Assembly (NCBI GenBank): GCA_020633975.1 | Contig: JACKCR010000015.1 | Span: forward strand, 1 to 56,022 | Direction of reading: 5' to 3' | Source: Candidatus Eiseniibacteriota bacterium | Lineage (GTDB): Bacteria > Eisenbacteria > RBG-16-71-46 > CAIMUX01 | Length of the DNA: 56,022 bases | Shown here: in pieces, positions 27,901 to 36,204 of the stretch | Layout of the letters: the number at the start of each line of letters is the position of its first letter | Position numbering within the stretch: position 1 is the first letter of the stretch | Program-made: the position numbers and the translations under genes | Notes under the pieces: generated by a model | The model's input: the letters and a program-made list of their open reading frames with translations, nothing else | Told to the model about the DNA's origin: nothing | The model's database searches: none

Positions 27901-28315
27901 CGCTACGTCGCTCGCGTCCGCCGGAACGGTTGGGATGGGGACAGAAACGATCCTGGTGTCCGGCGGGACGTCGGACGTGTCTCCCGGGCCCGACGGAACT
28001 GGTGGACCTGGTGGTGGAGCGGACGCGGTTGCTGCCGACGCGTACGCGCTACGTCTGAGTGGAGCGAATCCCTTCCGGGATCGGTTGGACCTCCTGCTCG
28101 AGCTACCGAAGGAGACGATGTCGTCGGTGGTCGTGTATGCGTCCGACGGGCGGAAGGTGCGGGAAGTCGTACATGAGACGCTCGCGGCCGGACAGCATGC
28201 GCTCGTTTGGGATGGGAAGGATGAGCGGGGGTATGCGGTGGCGTCCGGGACGTACTTCCTTCTCGTGCGGACGGCGGAGTGGGGGGAGAGGCGGAGGGTT
28301 GTGATGGTGCGGTGA
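24926..28315 (+). CDS. Secreted subtilisin-like (S8) protease with GEVED and C-terminal sorting-type domains
   Basis: The start is ATG 24926, six bases after GGAGG; ATG 24920 overlaps that site too closely. The 1129-residue product has a signal peptide to about residue 35 and an I9/fervidolysin-type propeptide (P-G-E-V-L-V-K-F near 58 to W-A-E-P-N near 124). A complete S8 domain follows: Asp180 in A-I-I-D-T-G-I-D, His222 in G-H-G-T-H-T-A-G, Asn317 in A-S-G-N-D-G and Ser379 in S-G-T-S-T-A-A-P. A GEVED domain (D-W-D-G-D-G-T-F then F-G-E-V-E-D-D), a jelly-roll-like segment, a fibronectin III-like region and a CARDB-like region precede the final module (S-D-G-R-K-V-R, W-D-G-K-D-E-R-G, S-G-T-Y-F-L, final M-V-R). 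All active-site residues are intact, so it should be an active exported endopeptidase. Confidence 0.93.
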   Translation: MSKATSSIYARSLLAAGLMLAVCLLLAWPELVRAQSFAAGPTTSPSVASSATPGAVPGEVLVKFRAGVAPASIDQILAREDAEIVKQSASLGYVKLQLQSPAVSARDAALRIADDPSVEWAEPNGYYAVSACERAPLDPMLVDLPDALPQNQWGVYKTNLFDLWRYGFGGDPDVVIAIIDTGIDDFTDPHPDLAANVLPTGYDTVDDDGDPTDVGGAAFAGHGTHTAGVAAAVSNGTGIAGVAYCSSILVVRVMDCTAGDNCPGTYENIADGVQLAADYGADVINMSLGGSEPSNLIRAAVQYAIQAGAIVVAASGNDGVPALNYPAAYPEVIAVGATNPADEVATFSNWGDDLDVVAPGVDIYSTFPGDTYFKASGTSTAAPFVSGIAALVVSENDEITQREMEDYLRAHSKPLTGASAERDGYGRVDFTPLTDVSDSPPPYGIATHTNFAWEWLGEDASPETSIADPLDGDYRPNIGAPHATDGYDDGVFRGSLYTLPILPPHLLGGGESFDIGLTVADPMSPRYGSEDSKKLHLDVWADWDGDGTFEGAASEHVVADATFDPTTWGGNHSQEILPFTPVDEHIYGNPVVVRTRLAYGASAGSPDGTVPFGEVEDDTFINFVEEFDVDSRVHVPGVYMTMGNWDLAPDPTPWCGNRGDGWLSATAHPDVGDPCNGFIEAVSVMASPDMDWTEYSAAFIRVWYCHQLFDDMCSEEGDNCRIRIDRNGVKIDLGPIPIGSGTLFFDVSDLVGTDVVRVEFVEDTDLPGHVAIDDLVVWAFDGEDPVAITDLSVSRVAGDRELELDWSAPDENLFIPAPPADGQANVYDIRYSQDPIATDADWMRSRPVRPSELTAAGPTPSAPGGLDGLAFLAPSAFVGYATGVRTMDETTNRSAISNAASVGNTPTLGVVVIGQGEVEGSPGETVTVDFRIGNTGNIADDYAITAMDTEGYELLDLPDLVRLAPGASALYGAQVKIATNANDGDVDSLTVIATSLASAGTVGMGTETILVSGGTSDVSPGPDGTGGPGGGADAVAADAYALRLSGANPFRDRLDLLLELPKETMSSVVVYASDGRKVREVVHETLAAGQHALVWDGKDERGYAVASGTYFLLVRTAEWGERRRVVMVR

Positions 28316-28390
28316 CGGAAGGGCGGGGACTGATGGCGTCTTCAAAGGAGGAATCGCACGTTCCCGCTCGTCCAACCTGCGGTGGCTCTC

Positions 28391-29041
28391 CTAGCCCTTG
28401 GTGGCTCTGATCTGACAAACGGCCGACACCACTTCCACGATCGATCGTTGCTCGGACCCTGAAACCGCGCTTTCGCCGAGGAGTGGCGTGACATAGTCAG
28501 ACTTGACTGCCCAGTTCACATTCTGAGGTAGCGACTCCGTCAGACTGTAGAACGACGCGACTGCCGCACTCGAGACAATCACACCGATCACGGTTCCATC
28601 AGCGCTGATCAGAGGTCCTCCGGAGTTCCCCGGCTGGATCGGTACGGTGATCTGAAACAGAGCATGATCCCCTTGTAGCCCTGTCATAGAACTGATGACG
28701 CCGTCTGTATACTTGGGCTCGTCCCCAAGAACCGAAACTACTGGATATCCGACGGTGTACACTGCAGCACCTGTGTGGACAACCGAGCTGGATCCAAGGT
28801 GAAGCCCTCGCGTGTCCGTTGGCGGTTCCACACGGAGAGTCGCGAGATCATTCCTAGGAGACTGTGACGCGATCGAAGCTTGAACCCAATCATGATCGGG
28901 GAAGCGCACCATGATGGTATGAGCTCCAGCGACGACATGGTTCGCCGTTACGACAATCCCCTCGCCCTCCAGGAGGAATCCTGTCCCAGCAGAGGTGCTA
29001 CTAGTCCCAAAACAAGCGCGAGTGCCCTGCCCTGCGGTCAT
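28391..29041 (-). CDS. Trypsin-like (HtrA/S1C-type) serine protease domain, probably 5'-truncated
   Basis: A 216-residue protein made almost entirely of an S1C protease domain: His35 in V-T-A-N-H-V-V, Asp65 in R-N-D-L-A-T-L, Ser140 in P-G-N-S-G-G-P-L. There is no PDZ domain. The frame stays open upstream of the listed ATG towards the adjacent IS1380 element, no signal peptide is found, and the ATG lacks a ribosome site. The first beta-strands expected before the His loop are short. This suggests the 5' part was cut off. The truncated lipoprotein on the other side of the IS, on the same strand, is a candidate for the missing half. It converges with the subtilase gene upstream in the map. Confidence 0.75.
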   Translation of the reverse strand: MTAGQGTRACFGTSSTSAGTGFLLEGEGIVVTANHVVAGAHTIMVRFPDHDWVQASIASQSPRNDLATLRVEPPTDTRGLHLGSSSVVHTGAAVYTVGYPVVSVLGDEPKYTDGVISSMTGLQGDHALFQITVPIQPGNSGGPLISADGTVIGVIVSSAAVASFYSLTESLPQNVNWAVKSDYVTPLLGESAVSGSEQRSIVEVVSAVCQIRATKG

Positions 29042-29059
29042 CTGAGTTGGTGATCTCTT

Positions 29060-30810
29060 GAGGGCACACCACTCCCTTGAGCCCTCCTTCGGTCCTTTGC
29101 TTCGACTTCCGGTCTCCTCTTCGTTGAGCCAGCCTCGACTTCGGGTTCCCGCCTCACATCCTCCCCATGATCACGCCTTCATCCAGTTGCACGGCGTAGC
29201 CTTCCGAAGTCGACGAGCAGCATTCGAGCGTTCGGGGTCCAGGCGAGGAGACGCACGATCGTCCGGCGACCGGTTCGGATGACCTGAGACGGGATCTGCA
29301 CGATCGTGTTGAGGAACGTCCGGAACTCCATCCGCAGGATCGCGCTCCGGTCTGCACGGCGTCTCTGCACCACGCCGAACCAGGCCTTGAGCCGCCAGGC
29401 AAGCGATGCGATCACCATGTAGGCCCAGTTGGAGAGAAGATCGTGCACTGGAACGCGGAGCGCACCGATCCCGTTCTTCAGCTGCTCGATCAGGTTCTCT
29501 TGGTTGCAGCGCGCGTTCGCGTGACGAACCACTTCCTCTACCGTGAGCGACTTGTCGTTCGTGATGTAGAAGAAGTACTTCTCGTCTTGGAAGAGGACCT
29601 CTTGGCCTTCTTCCACGTTGAGCGTCTTCCGGAGGACGACCAGGCGGTAGGCCTGCTTGCACTTCCTCGGCTGGTACTCGAGCTCCGCGATGTCCTCGAG
29701 CAGAAGGCGGATGTTGCGGAAGCCGCGCCTCTGCACGACTCCCTCCTTCGTGTTCTCTCGACGCATCCGAGGTCCCGTCCTCGGTTCCCGTTCCTTCCTC
29801 TCCAGACGCTGCCAGGCCCCCTCCGGGACCTCTTTCGCCAGCGCAACCAGGGTCTCATGGGCGTCGTAGCCGAACACGAACCGCACTCCGTCCTTCGTCC
29901 ACCGGTCGAAGTTCGCGGTCAGCGAGAAGTCCGTGTCCCCACGAAGGAGGATCGACTCGAACTGCGGACGGCACAGATCGATCGCCCGGTCGAAGTATGA
30001 GGCCGAGCCCGCATGGCTCGGCACGCTGGCCGGGCGGTTGACGATGTAGAGCGGTTCCTGCGTGTTCGCCAGACTCACGAGCAGCGGGTGGTAGCCCCAG
30101 ATCCCCTTGTAGGACACGTCCATCCCACGCTTCCTCTCACCGCTGGTCGACACGATGCTCCCGTCCGCATCGATGATCGCGACCCTGCGCTCCGACTTCT
30201 CCAGACGGCTCCACACCTCGCGACGACCGACTTCGTTGATCGCATCCATCAGGCCGTGCAGGGAGGACGGGTCTTGGAATCGGCGAAGGAAGTCCCCCAC
30301 CGTCGTAGGGTCCGGGATCCGGTCCGTTCCGATCAGATCGAGGAACGCTTCATCTTCTCGCAGACGATCGATGTCATCGAGCCGGGAGCCACCCGCCATC
30401 ACGCTGTATGCCAGGGTCAGAACGTGATCGGACTCCCAGTAGGGAAGGTGACGCTTGAAGAGCCGAAGTGAGTCGTTCAGGGCTCGGGGAAGTCCCAGCT
30501 TCTTCACCATTCCATCGATCGGTGCCAACCCGCCGAAGGGCGTAGCTCGGATCCGGTCCGCAACTTCCAACCGACTCGTCCCGCCTCTCAGCATCGGAGA
30601 CGACTGCGCACAGTAGTTCCGTGGTCGAAGTCTCCGCTCCATCCGGCGCTTGCGTCCGCTCAGCTTCCTGTGGTTCGATCCCTTCACTCGAAACGCCCTC
30701 CCTGGCTGCCATTCCGATTTCGTTACAATCTCGAAATAGCCGCTCTGGTTGGGGGTTTCGAGTCCTTTCTTCGATTCTTTCTACGCCGATCGCGCTTCTG
30801 TTGGGTCTAG
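29060..30810 (-). mobile_element. IS1380-type insertion sequence (ends not resolved)
   Basis: The element contains the 502-residue transposase at 29179-30687. On both sides there are same-strand coding fragments that appear truncated towards it: the protease from about 29041 and the lipoprotein from about 30830. This brackets the element. I could not find a convincing pair of terminal inverted repeats by eye, so the limits are estimates. Confidence 0.5.
29179..30687 (-). CDS. IS1380-family DDE transposase
   Basis: A 502-residue transposase of normal length for IS1380. Features are an N-terminal L-A-Y-S-V-M-A-G-G region, P-D-P-T-T-V-G-D-F-L-R-R-F, the first acidic residue in I-I-D-A-D-G-S (about 173-175), the second in L-L-R-G-D-T-D-F-S (251-253), and the glutamate in N-Q-E-N-L-I-E-Q-L-K-N-G (about 396). 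The reading frame is intact and all catalytic acidic residues are visible, so it may be functional. ATG 30687 is used; Met16 is an alternative. The 5' end lies within the read-through 3' extension of the truncated lipoprotein gene. Confidence 0.92.
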   Translation of the reverse strand: MKGSNHRKLSGRKRRMERRLRPRNYCAQSSPMLRGGTSRLEVADRIRATPFGGLAPIDGMVKKLGLPRALNDSLRLFKRHLPYWESDHVLTLAYSVMAGGSRLDDIDRLREDEAFLDLIGTDRIPDPTTVGDFLRRFQDPSSLHGLMDAINEVGRREVWSRLEKSERRVAIIDADGSIVSTSGERKRGMDVSYKGIWGYHPLLVSLANTQEPLYIVNRPASVPSHAGSASYFDRAIDLCRPQFESILLRGDTDFSLTANFDRWTKDGVRFVFGYDAHETLVALAKEVPEGAWQRLERKEREPRTGPRMRRENTKEGVVQRRGFRNIRLLLEDIAELEYQPRKCKQAYRLVVLRKTLNVEEGQEVLFQDEKYFFYITNDKSLTVEEVVRHANARCNQENLIEQLKNGIGALRVPVHDLLSNWAYMVIASLAWRLKAWFGVVQRRRADRSAILRMEFRTFLNTIVQIPSQVIRTGRRTIVRLLAWTPNARMLLVDFGRLRRATG

Positions 30811-31189
30811 TAGGGGGCGCTGGTTGATCATCACGTAGCAAGACAGCCGCGGTCATGCGGTAGCAAGTGCTGGACATGTCGGGCGGCGAAACATTCAGCA
30901 CGCGAATACCGTTCCCACCAGCATCACGAGCCTTCCAGGTTGCAGCGTCAAGCGCATCATCGAACCCACAGTCGAGAGTGAATCCCGTATCCCCAATATA
31001 CACAGTACCGATTACTTGATAGTCCGAAGGGACTTGATCTCCTGGAAGAAACACCGCAACGTTGGCGTCCGAGGGCAGCGGAGCCAGACCGCTCCTCTGG
31101 GGGACGTAGCGAACACTCTGACTACATGCGAGAATCGACGTCAGCATGACAAGTGCGAGGAGAGCCTTCGTCGTTGTTACTATCCGCAT
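30374..31189 (-). CDS. Lipoprotein truncated by the IS1380 insertion
   Basis: The start ATG at 31189 encodes a lipoprotein signal (A-L-L-A-L-V-M-L-T-S then lipobox I-L-A-C). A domain of about 110 residues follows, with P-S-D-Y-Q-V-I-G-T-V-Y-I-G-D-T-G-F, C-G-F-D-D-A-L and S-S-T-C-Y-R-M-T-A-A-V. I have seen this domain in Bacteroidetes and FCB lipoproteins, sometimes fused to trypsin-like proteases. After about residue 125 the sequence becomes Arg/Ser/Pro-rich and overlaps the transposase gene in another frame (30374-30687), so the last 130-150 residues are IS sequence read in the wrong frame. The genuine gene therefore ends prematurely. The native product may have continued into the protease at 28391-29041. 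Confidence 0.6.
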   Translation of the reverse strand: MRIVTTTKALLALVMLTSILACSQSVRYVPQRSGLAPLPSDANVAVFLPGDQVPSDYQVIGTVYIGDTGFTLDCGFDDALDAATWKARDAGGNGIRVLNVSPPDMSSTCYRMTAAVLLRDDQPAPPTRPNRSAIGVERIEERTRNPQPERLFRDCNEIGMAAREGVSSEGIEPQEAERTQAPDGAETSTTELLCAVVSDAERRDESVGSCGPDPSYALRRVGTDRWNGEEAGTSPSPERLTSALQASPSLLGVRSRSDPGIQRDGGWLPAR

Positions 31190-31262
31190 CCAGACCTCCG
31201 TCCAGCCAAGGAAGGCGACTCTTGATTCTTGCCAACGGGCGGCTGGAATTCGCCGCCAAAAC

Positions 31263-31943
31263 TCACCCTCTACTCATCGCCTCCAACACCTCATCCCGAA
31301 ACCGATACATGATCCGGTCCAGGTCCCAGGCGTCCATCCCGGCGTCTCTCGCAACGTCCCGATAGAACGCCTCGTGCTCCTCATAGCTGCGGAAGCTGAC
31401 ACTCATCGCGTCGGAGATCGACTGGATCCGGGAGTCGATCGCGATCGTGTTCCGGAAGTCCTCGTGATGGACGTTCATCCAGGTGTTCCGCGCGTACTTC
31501 GGACCGACCCCAGGAAAGAGCTTCAGGAAGGCGATCTTCGCGTCGGTCCCCGGCATGCTGAGCGCGGCTTTCCTAGCACGGGCCGCACCTCCGAGCGCTT
31601 CGATCAGGTCCAAACAGCGGGCCAGGTTTCGTGCCTTCTGACGAGGCATCCTGACCTTTCCCGCCAGCAAAGCCTTGGACAGGTGCGACTCGAGTCGGAC
31701 CCGGGGCACTCGTATTGCGGCGCTGTACTCGACGCGGCGGTAGTTCTCGAGTGTCTTGATCAGACCGGCATATCCCCTGGAGCTCCCGAGCGTCGCAGCG
31801 TTCTCGACGAGGATGTGCCAGAGGAAGTCGGACCGTCGGAGCATCTTTCGGCCGTTCCGCTTCATCTCGTTCAGGAGTTTCTCTTCGCGGATTGCAATCG
31901 CCCGGGCCTGCTTTACGAGTCTCGATCGACCCTTCGATCTCAC
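31263..31943 (-). CDS. HhH-GPD superfamily DNA glycosylase-like protein
   Basis: I place the start at GTG 31943, which has AAGGAGG six bases upstream; a frame extension to 31982 lacks a site. The 226-residue all-helical protein has the helix-hairpin-helix motif L-F-P-G-V-G-P-K-Y-A-R-N, then A-I-D-S-R-I about 20 residues later. Aligned with endonuclease III, Lys149 takes the place of the Schiff-base lysine and Asp170 the catalytic aspartate, so both key residues are kept. There is no Cys-rich iron-sulfur loop at the C-terminus. Likely a cytoplasmic base-excision repair enzyme of a divergent subfamily; the substrate base cannot be told. Its neighbours are unrelated secreted proteins, so no operon is evident. 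Confidence 0.72.
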   Translation of the reverse strand: MRSKGRSRLVKQARAIAIREEKLLNEMKRNGRKMLRRSDFLWHILVENAATLGSSRGYAGLIKTLENYRRVEYSAAIRVPRVRLESHLSKALLAGKVRMPRQKARNLARCLDLIEALGGAARARKAALSMPGTDAKIAFLKLFPGVGPKYARNTWMNVHHEDFRNTIAIDSRIQSISDAMSVSFRSYEEHEAFYRDVARDAGMDAWDLDRIMYRFRDEVLEAMSRG

Positions 31944-32106
31944 CACTACCCTCCTTCGGATTCCCGGTGGAGTGTAGCGCATGAGGTCGAGCCACGAGAT
32001 GTACGGAAGGGGTCCCGCTCGTCAAAAACTCGGAGTCCAGCTCCCACGTCGCTATCGGCACCCGCCTCGAAGCCAGTCGGATTCCGCCGCGCGCGACCCA
32101 CAGCAC

Positions 32107-33990
32107 TCAACGCCGCTGAATCTTCCCCCCCACAACCTCATCCCCAGCAACGACGCGGTAGAAGTACACCCCACTCGGCACAACCCGCCCCCGGTCATCC
32201 CGTCCCTCCCACGAAAGCGTGTTCCAACCCGCCGCGCCCTCACCTCGACGCAGCCCCCGAACCCTCCGCCCCCGCGCGTCATAGATCGCGACGTCCACCT
32301 GTGTAGGATTCGGTAGTTCGAACCCAATCGAGACGCGCTCGCGGAAGGGATTCGGCCAAGCCACGTGCCGAAACGCGGAAACGCCCGCCCACGTCTCGTC
32401 GACGGCCGCAGGCAACGCCGCGAGATTCGTAAGGCTCCGGTTCGGTCCGGGGAAGTTCATGAACTGGTGCTCGAGCAGAATCGCGCCGGTCATCGCGTCG
32501 AGTCGGACGTACGCCGCAGGCCCGCTCGCCCCTACGCCGAGGACGTGGAGCGTGCCATCCGGTCCATCCGATATGCCCGCCGGGAACGTGGGTTGGGTCA
32601 GCGTCGCGAATCCGTGGGTCGTGGTCTGCTGACTGGTGCTGAAAACGTCGATGAACGTGTCTCCGTCGGTGTCGCGCAGAAGATAGATCCGGTCGTCGCC
32701 GGGGACACCGGTCAGATCGACGTAGATGCCCGTGGGAGGGGCCAACCAGACTTGGTCTTGTGTCGTGCCGGTCGGATCCGAGATGCCCATAGTGCCCGCT
32801 TCGCCGAGGATGTAGAGAAGGCCGTCCGCTCCATCCGTGATCCCCACCGGTGTGTCGGGACCGGGAACGTCGAACGACGTGATGATCGCCCCGGTGGCGG
32901 CATCGATCACGTCGACCGCGGTCGTGCTTGGCGTGTCGCGGACCGCAAAGAGCGACGCGATCGAAGGGGGGCCGGTCGCGTCGACATAGCTGCCGGGAAG
33001 ATCGTCCAACATGACGGTCCACGACTGGAAGCTGTACGGATCGGTCGAGACGAGGTGTCCATCCTGGCTCAAGAGGAGGAGGCTGCCGAGAGACGCGTCG
33101 GTAGCGCAAATCGGAATCCCGAAGTCTGGCGGGAGTTCGAACAACCCTGGCATGGGAAGGTCGAGAGCTGTCTCGTATCCGTCCAGGGTTCCCGTACCCG
33201 CGTCGCCTCTGGACGTATAGATGACGTTGAGGGGACGGTACCCGGGCGGGTCCAGAGTCATGGGGACGAGGTTCCCGGTGAGTGGGATGTCTTTGACGGA
33301 GAGGACCTCGCCGTAGTCCCCGCTTCCCCACACGGTGGGGTCTTCCGTACCGACGTGAACTCCGGTCGCGGGCTGTGCTCCGCCGAGTTGCTCCCAGTCG
33401 ACGCCGACCCAGGTGAGACCGAGGCTGTCGGGGAAGCTGTCGCCGTAGTCGATGATGATGCGGAAGTCGTCCACTCCCTGGGTGACGTTGAGTCCATAGC
33501 TGATGCGCCGCTCGCCGGTCAGCCCGACGAACTCACTCGTGCCCACGCCGCCCCCATCCTCGAATCCGCGGTCGAGGTCGGAGTACGCGTCCGGGTCGGA
33601 TCCGATCCCGAAGACGAGATCGGAGGCGGTCCACTGTCCGTCGTCCGTACTGCCGCCGAGGAGATCGCCGTCGGTGATGATGCCCAGGATGGAGATCCCT
33701 TCGTCGAACGAGAGGATGCCTTTGGCTGCGTCGACGGTCTCCCCAATGCCATCGGTGTAGAGGCGCACGTAGATCGACTGCACGTAGTCGCGCACGCCCC
33801 CCAACCCGAACGGTGAGAGGTCCACGCCTTCCGCGCCGTACGCCTTCTCGCGGACGATGACGAGATCCACGTCCGGCGGCGGAGTGGCGGCAATGAATCC
33901 AGTGTCGACCCACGGATCGGCAGCGGCGGGGACGGCGAGGACCGTCGTGAAGAGGAGGAATACGAACGAAGCTGTACGCGGGTAGTTCAC
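32107..33990 (-). CDS. Secreted protein with beta-propeller-like region and C-terminal sorting-type domain
   Basis: The start is GTG 33990, with GGGAGG five bases upstream; the longer frame begins at a poor TTG. The 627-residue product has a signal peptide (F-V-F-L-L-F-T-T-V-L-A-V-P-A-A-A). An N-terminal beta-sandwich region of about 230 residues follows, then about 280 residues of short repeats with A-x-T-G-A-I and D-G-x-D-G-[LT]-L-[YH]-x-L-G, suggesting a propeller. The last 70 residues are the shared module (D-A-R-G-R-R-V-R, S-W-E-G-R-D-D-R-G, S-G-V-Y-F-Y, final Q-R-R). I do not recognise the N-terminal domain. The gene diverges from the glycosyltransferase across a 426-bp gap. Confidence 0.85.
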   Translation of the reverse strand: MNYPRTASFVFLLFTTVLAVPAAADPWVDTGFIAATPPPDVDLVIVREKAYGAEGVDLSPFGLGGVRDYVQSIYVRLYTDGIGETVDAAKGILSFDEGISILGIITDGDLLGGSTDDGQWTASDLVFGIGSDPDAYSDLDRGFEDGGGVGTSEFVGLTGERRISYGLNVTQGVDDFRIIIDYGDSFPDSLGLTWVGVDWEQLGGAQPATGVHVGTEDPTVWGSGDYGEVLSVKDIPLTGNLVPMTLDPPGYRPLNVIYTSRGDAGTGTLDGYETALDLPMPGLFELPPDFGIPICATDASLGSLLLLSQDGHLVSTDPYSFQSWTVMLDDLPGSYVDATGPPSIASLFAVRDTPSTTAVDVIDAATGAIITSFDVPGPDTPVGITDGADGLLYILGEAGTMGISDPTGTTQDQVWLAPPTGIYVDLTGVPGDDRIYLLRDTDGDTFIDVFSTSQQTTTHGFATLTQPTFPAGISDGPDGTLHVLGVGASGPAAYVRLDAMTGAILLEHQFMNFPGPNRSLTNLAALPAAVDETWAGVSAFRHVAWPNPFRERVSIGFELPNPTQVDVAIYDARGRRVRGLRRGEGAAGWNTLSWEGRDDRGRVVPSGVYFYRVVAGDEVVGGKIQRR

Positions 33991-34416
33991 GGCGGCCTCC
34001 CGGGACAACGCGTTGGCAGACCCCGAATCTCGGGAGCGAGGACGAGGTCACGTGTGATTGCGTGAGGATGAAAGTTTAGGGAAACAGGCAGGAACCAGGC
34101 AAGGTGATCGGGTTGACACCGCACGATGCGAAGCTTCGGACCCGACCAAGCCGCCTTCGATGACCACACACGTCCACCCGAAGACAGGCCAACCGTCACT
34201 CCGTTCCGCGGACGAACCGGCCGAGCCGCGGTCGTAGCCGCGTCAGGGCTTCCCCGACGCGTCCGCACGAGTCTCCCCTATCCCTCTATCAACAAGACAG
34301 ATGGCGGCTCGTCGGTGGTGCATTGAAGAAGGGCCGCGAACTGCCGACCTTACTAGGAGAGTGTCTCTGAGCTTCTCTCTACCCAGGACGCTACCGATGC
34401 GTCCAGAAAGTGCGCG
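33991..34416. other. 426-bp divergent intergenic region
   Basis: It separates the outward-reading secreted-protein gene (minus) and the glycosyltransferase gene (plus), so both promoters should be here. A TTGACA box lies near 34113 but has no convincing -10 at the right distance. A short hairpin (CCCGA/TCGGG) occurs at about 34022-34034. Short frames across the region have no coding character. Confidence 0.5.
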
Positions 34417-36171
34417 ATGAGTCTTCGTCCGCCGAGATGGGACCGCTTCTGGATGGGGGCGGTCGTCCTCATTACGTCCGTGGCAGTGGTCACGATCCTG
34501 GTCCACCTCGTCGGCCTGATTCAGGCGAACCCGATTCCGTTCGACACCGACGAAGCCGACCACGCCAACGCGGGACTCGAGCTCTACCGCGCCTTTGGCC
34601 AGAGCCCGTCTGCAGTCTTTACGGCGATCACTCGCCAGGCGTTCTACCCTCCGGTCAACTCCGTCTGCGTCGCTCTGGCCTACGCGGTCGCGGAGCCGAG
34701 CCTTCTCGCGAGCCGTCTCTCCTCGGTGGTGCAGTTCGCACTCTTTCTCGTCGCGCTCTTCCGCTTGGTCTGGCGCGCGCTCGCCGTGAGCACTGAGAAC
34801 CGCACGAACTCTCCCGATCTCACGCGGCTCCAACCTGGTGACTCGAGCGTCAGCCGCAAGGCAACGAACTTCCTCGATACGGCCACGGACAACCCCAACC
34901 TCACGTGGAGGGCGATCGCCGCGAGCTTCGCCGTGCTCGCTGCGGCATCGAGTCCGGTCATCTTCCTCAACGCGCTCCTCGTCATGTTGGAGCCGACCGG
35001 CATTCTCCTCGGGACGCTGCTCCTTCTCCTCCTAGTCCGGAAGGAACCGCAGCCGATCCTCGTCGGTGTCGTCCTGACACTCATCATGCTGACGAAGTAC
35101 AGCTTCGGCATCGTGATCGCCCCGGCCACGCTCGCCGCGTTCGTCCTGGGGCCGGGGACGTCGATCCGAGAGAGGGTACGCAAGGTGTTCCCGATCGGCG
35201 TGACCTTCGGGATCCTGATGCTCTCGTGGGTCCTCGTCACGGACAGGCACGCGATGTGGCACTTCTTCGTCGGCCACCCGAGTTACGTTCCGTTCCTCAG
35301 TTGGGAGAACCTGAGCTTCGACTTCGTGGCCTGGTTCGTCGAGTACACCATCCACCCGGTGGTCGCGGCTCTCGTCTTCGCGTTCGCGCTGTTCGCGGTC
35401 CGACAGCGCCTGCGGCAGCTCGCGGTGCGTGCCGCACTCCTCACGGTGTTCTTCGCACTCGTGATCCTCACCATCTCGACCACGAACGAGACCCGACACC
35501 TCATGGTCCTGGTCCCGTCGGCGTTCTTCCTCGGCGGCCTTGGGGTGTACGACGTTCTCTTCGCGGCCTCGAAGCGCGCTCCCGTCGGGCTCGCGCGTGT
35601 CGCCGGAGCCGCACTCGTGCTCGGGCTGGTGCTCGGCTCGTTCCGACTCCTGACGACGATCGACCCGGAGGCTGTCCTCTACTTCGAAGGGGAACCGGAG
35701 TTTCTCGCGCTGGAGGAGTTCCTCCTCGACAAGGGACTCGCGAACGGTCCGATCCTGGTCGCGGGAGGGACGGACCAGCTCGGCGTGGAGGCGATCCGCT
35801 TCCTCGCGGCGTCGCGCAGCGGCGTCCCCTACACCGCCGTCCGGATCGATTCCTACCCGTTCCAGAAGAAGAGGATCCGAGAGAACCGCCTGCGCAAGCG
35901 GAACGTCGTGGGGCCTTACTTCGACGAGAGCCACAGCGCGTCGTTGGGCGAGGTCTTGAACTCGGGCTACTACGGAACCGCCGTACAGATCGAGCCTCTT
36001 GCGTCCTCGGAGGAAACCGACGTCTCGATCGAGAGCGTCCTCGGAGATCACCCGCACGAGGACATGACGGCGGCGGGTTTCAGAGTCCGCGTGTATCCAC
36101 TCGCGCCGATCGCGAAGTTGGACGAGGAGACGAACCCGCTACCCACCGCGGTGACCGGCTTCGTCCCGTGA
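34417..36171 (+). CDS. GT-C fold membrane glycosyltransferase (GT39/ArnT-like)
   Basis: A 584-residue polytopic membrane protein with about ten predicted helices between residues 12 and 420. The first periplasmic loop holds P-F-D-T-D-E-A-D-H (residues 41-49), the acidic D-E/D-x-H motif that coordinates metal and lipid-phosphate sugar in GT-C enzymes such as ArnT and the mannosyltransferases. The C-terminal 170 residues are soluble and presumably periplasmic. Expected role: transfer of a sugar from a polyprenyl-phosphate carrier to a lipid or protein acceptor outside the cytoplasm. A Ser/Thr/Asn-rich loop at about 125-162 between helices is unusually long. It is convergent with the TPR kinase gene, 33 bp apart, so it is not in an operon with its neighbours. 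Confidence 0.82.
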   Translation: MSLRPPRWDRFWMGAVVLITSVAVVTILVHLVGLIQANPIPFDTDEADHANAGLELYRAFGQSPSAVFTAITRQAFYPPVNSVCVALAYAVAEPSLLASRLSSVVQFALFLVALFRLVWRALAVSTENRTNSPDLTRLQPGDSSVSRKATNFLDTATDNPNLTWRAIAASFAVLAAASSPVIFLNALLVMLEPTGILLGTLLLLLLVRKEPQPILVGVVLTLIMLTKYSFGIVIAPATLAAFVLGPGTSIRERVRKVFPIGVTFGILMLSWVLVTDRHAMWHFFVGHPSYVPFLSWENLSFDFVAWFVEYTIHPVVAALVFAFALFAVRQRLRQLAVRAALLTVFFALVILTISTTNETRHLMVLVPSAFFLGGLGVYDVLFAASKRAPVGLARVAGAALVLGLVLGSFRLLTTIDPEAVLYFEGEPEFLALEEFLLDKGLANGPILVAGGTDQLGVEAIRFLAASRSGVPYTAVRIDSYPFQKKRIRENRLRKRNVVGPYFDESHSASLGEVLNSGYYGTAVQIEPLASSEETDVSIESVLGDHPHEDMTAAGFRVRVYPLAPIAKLDEETNPLPTAVTGFVP

Positions 36172-36204
36172 GCGTTTCGTGAAGGCTTCGTAGCGTCCGC
36201 CGCT

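Noticed and set aside
30740-30790. Sequence resembling a tRNA T-arm (GTTTCGAGTCC)
   Set aside because: No acceptor stem, D-arm or anticodon arm could be built around it.
29090-30790. GTCCTTT-CTTCGA similarity on both sides of the IS1380 transposase
   Set aside because: The two copies are in direct, not inverted, orientation and pyrimidine-rich, so they are not convincing terminal repeats.
34905-36182. A 425-residue plus-strand frame within the glycosyltransferase gene
   Set aside because: It is Arg/Pro-rich without membrane helices or motifs; the GT-C frame has both.
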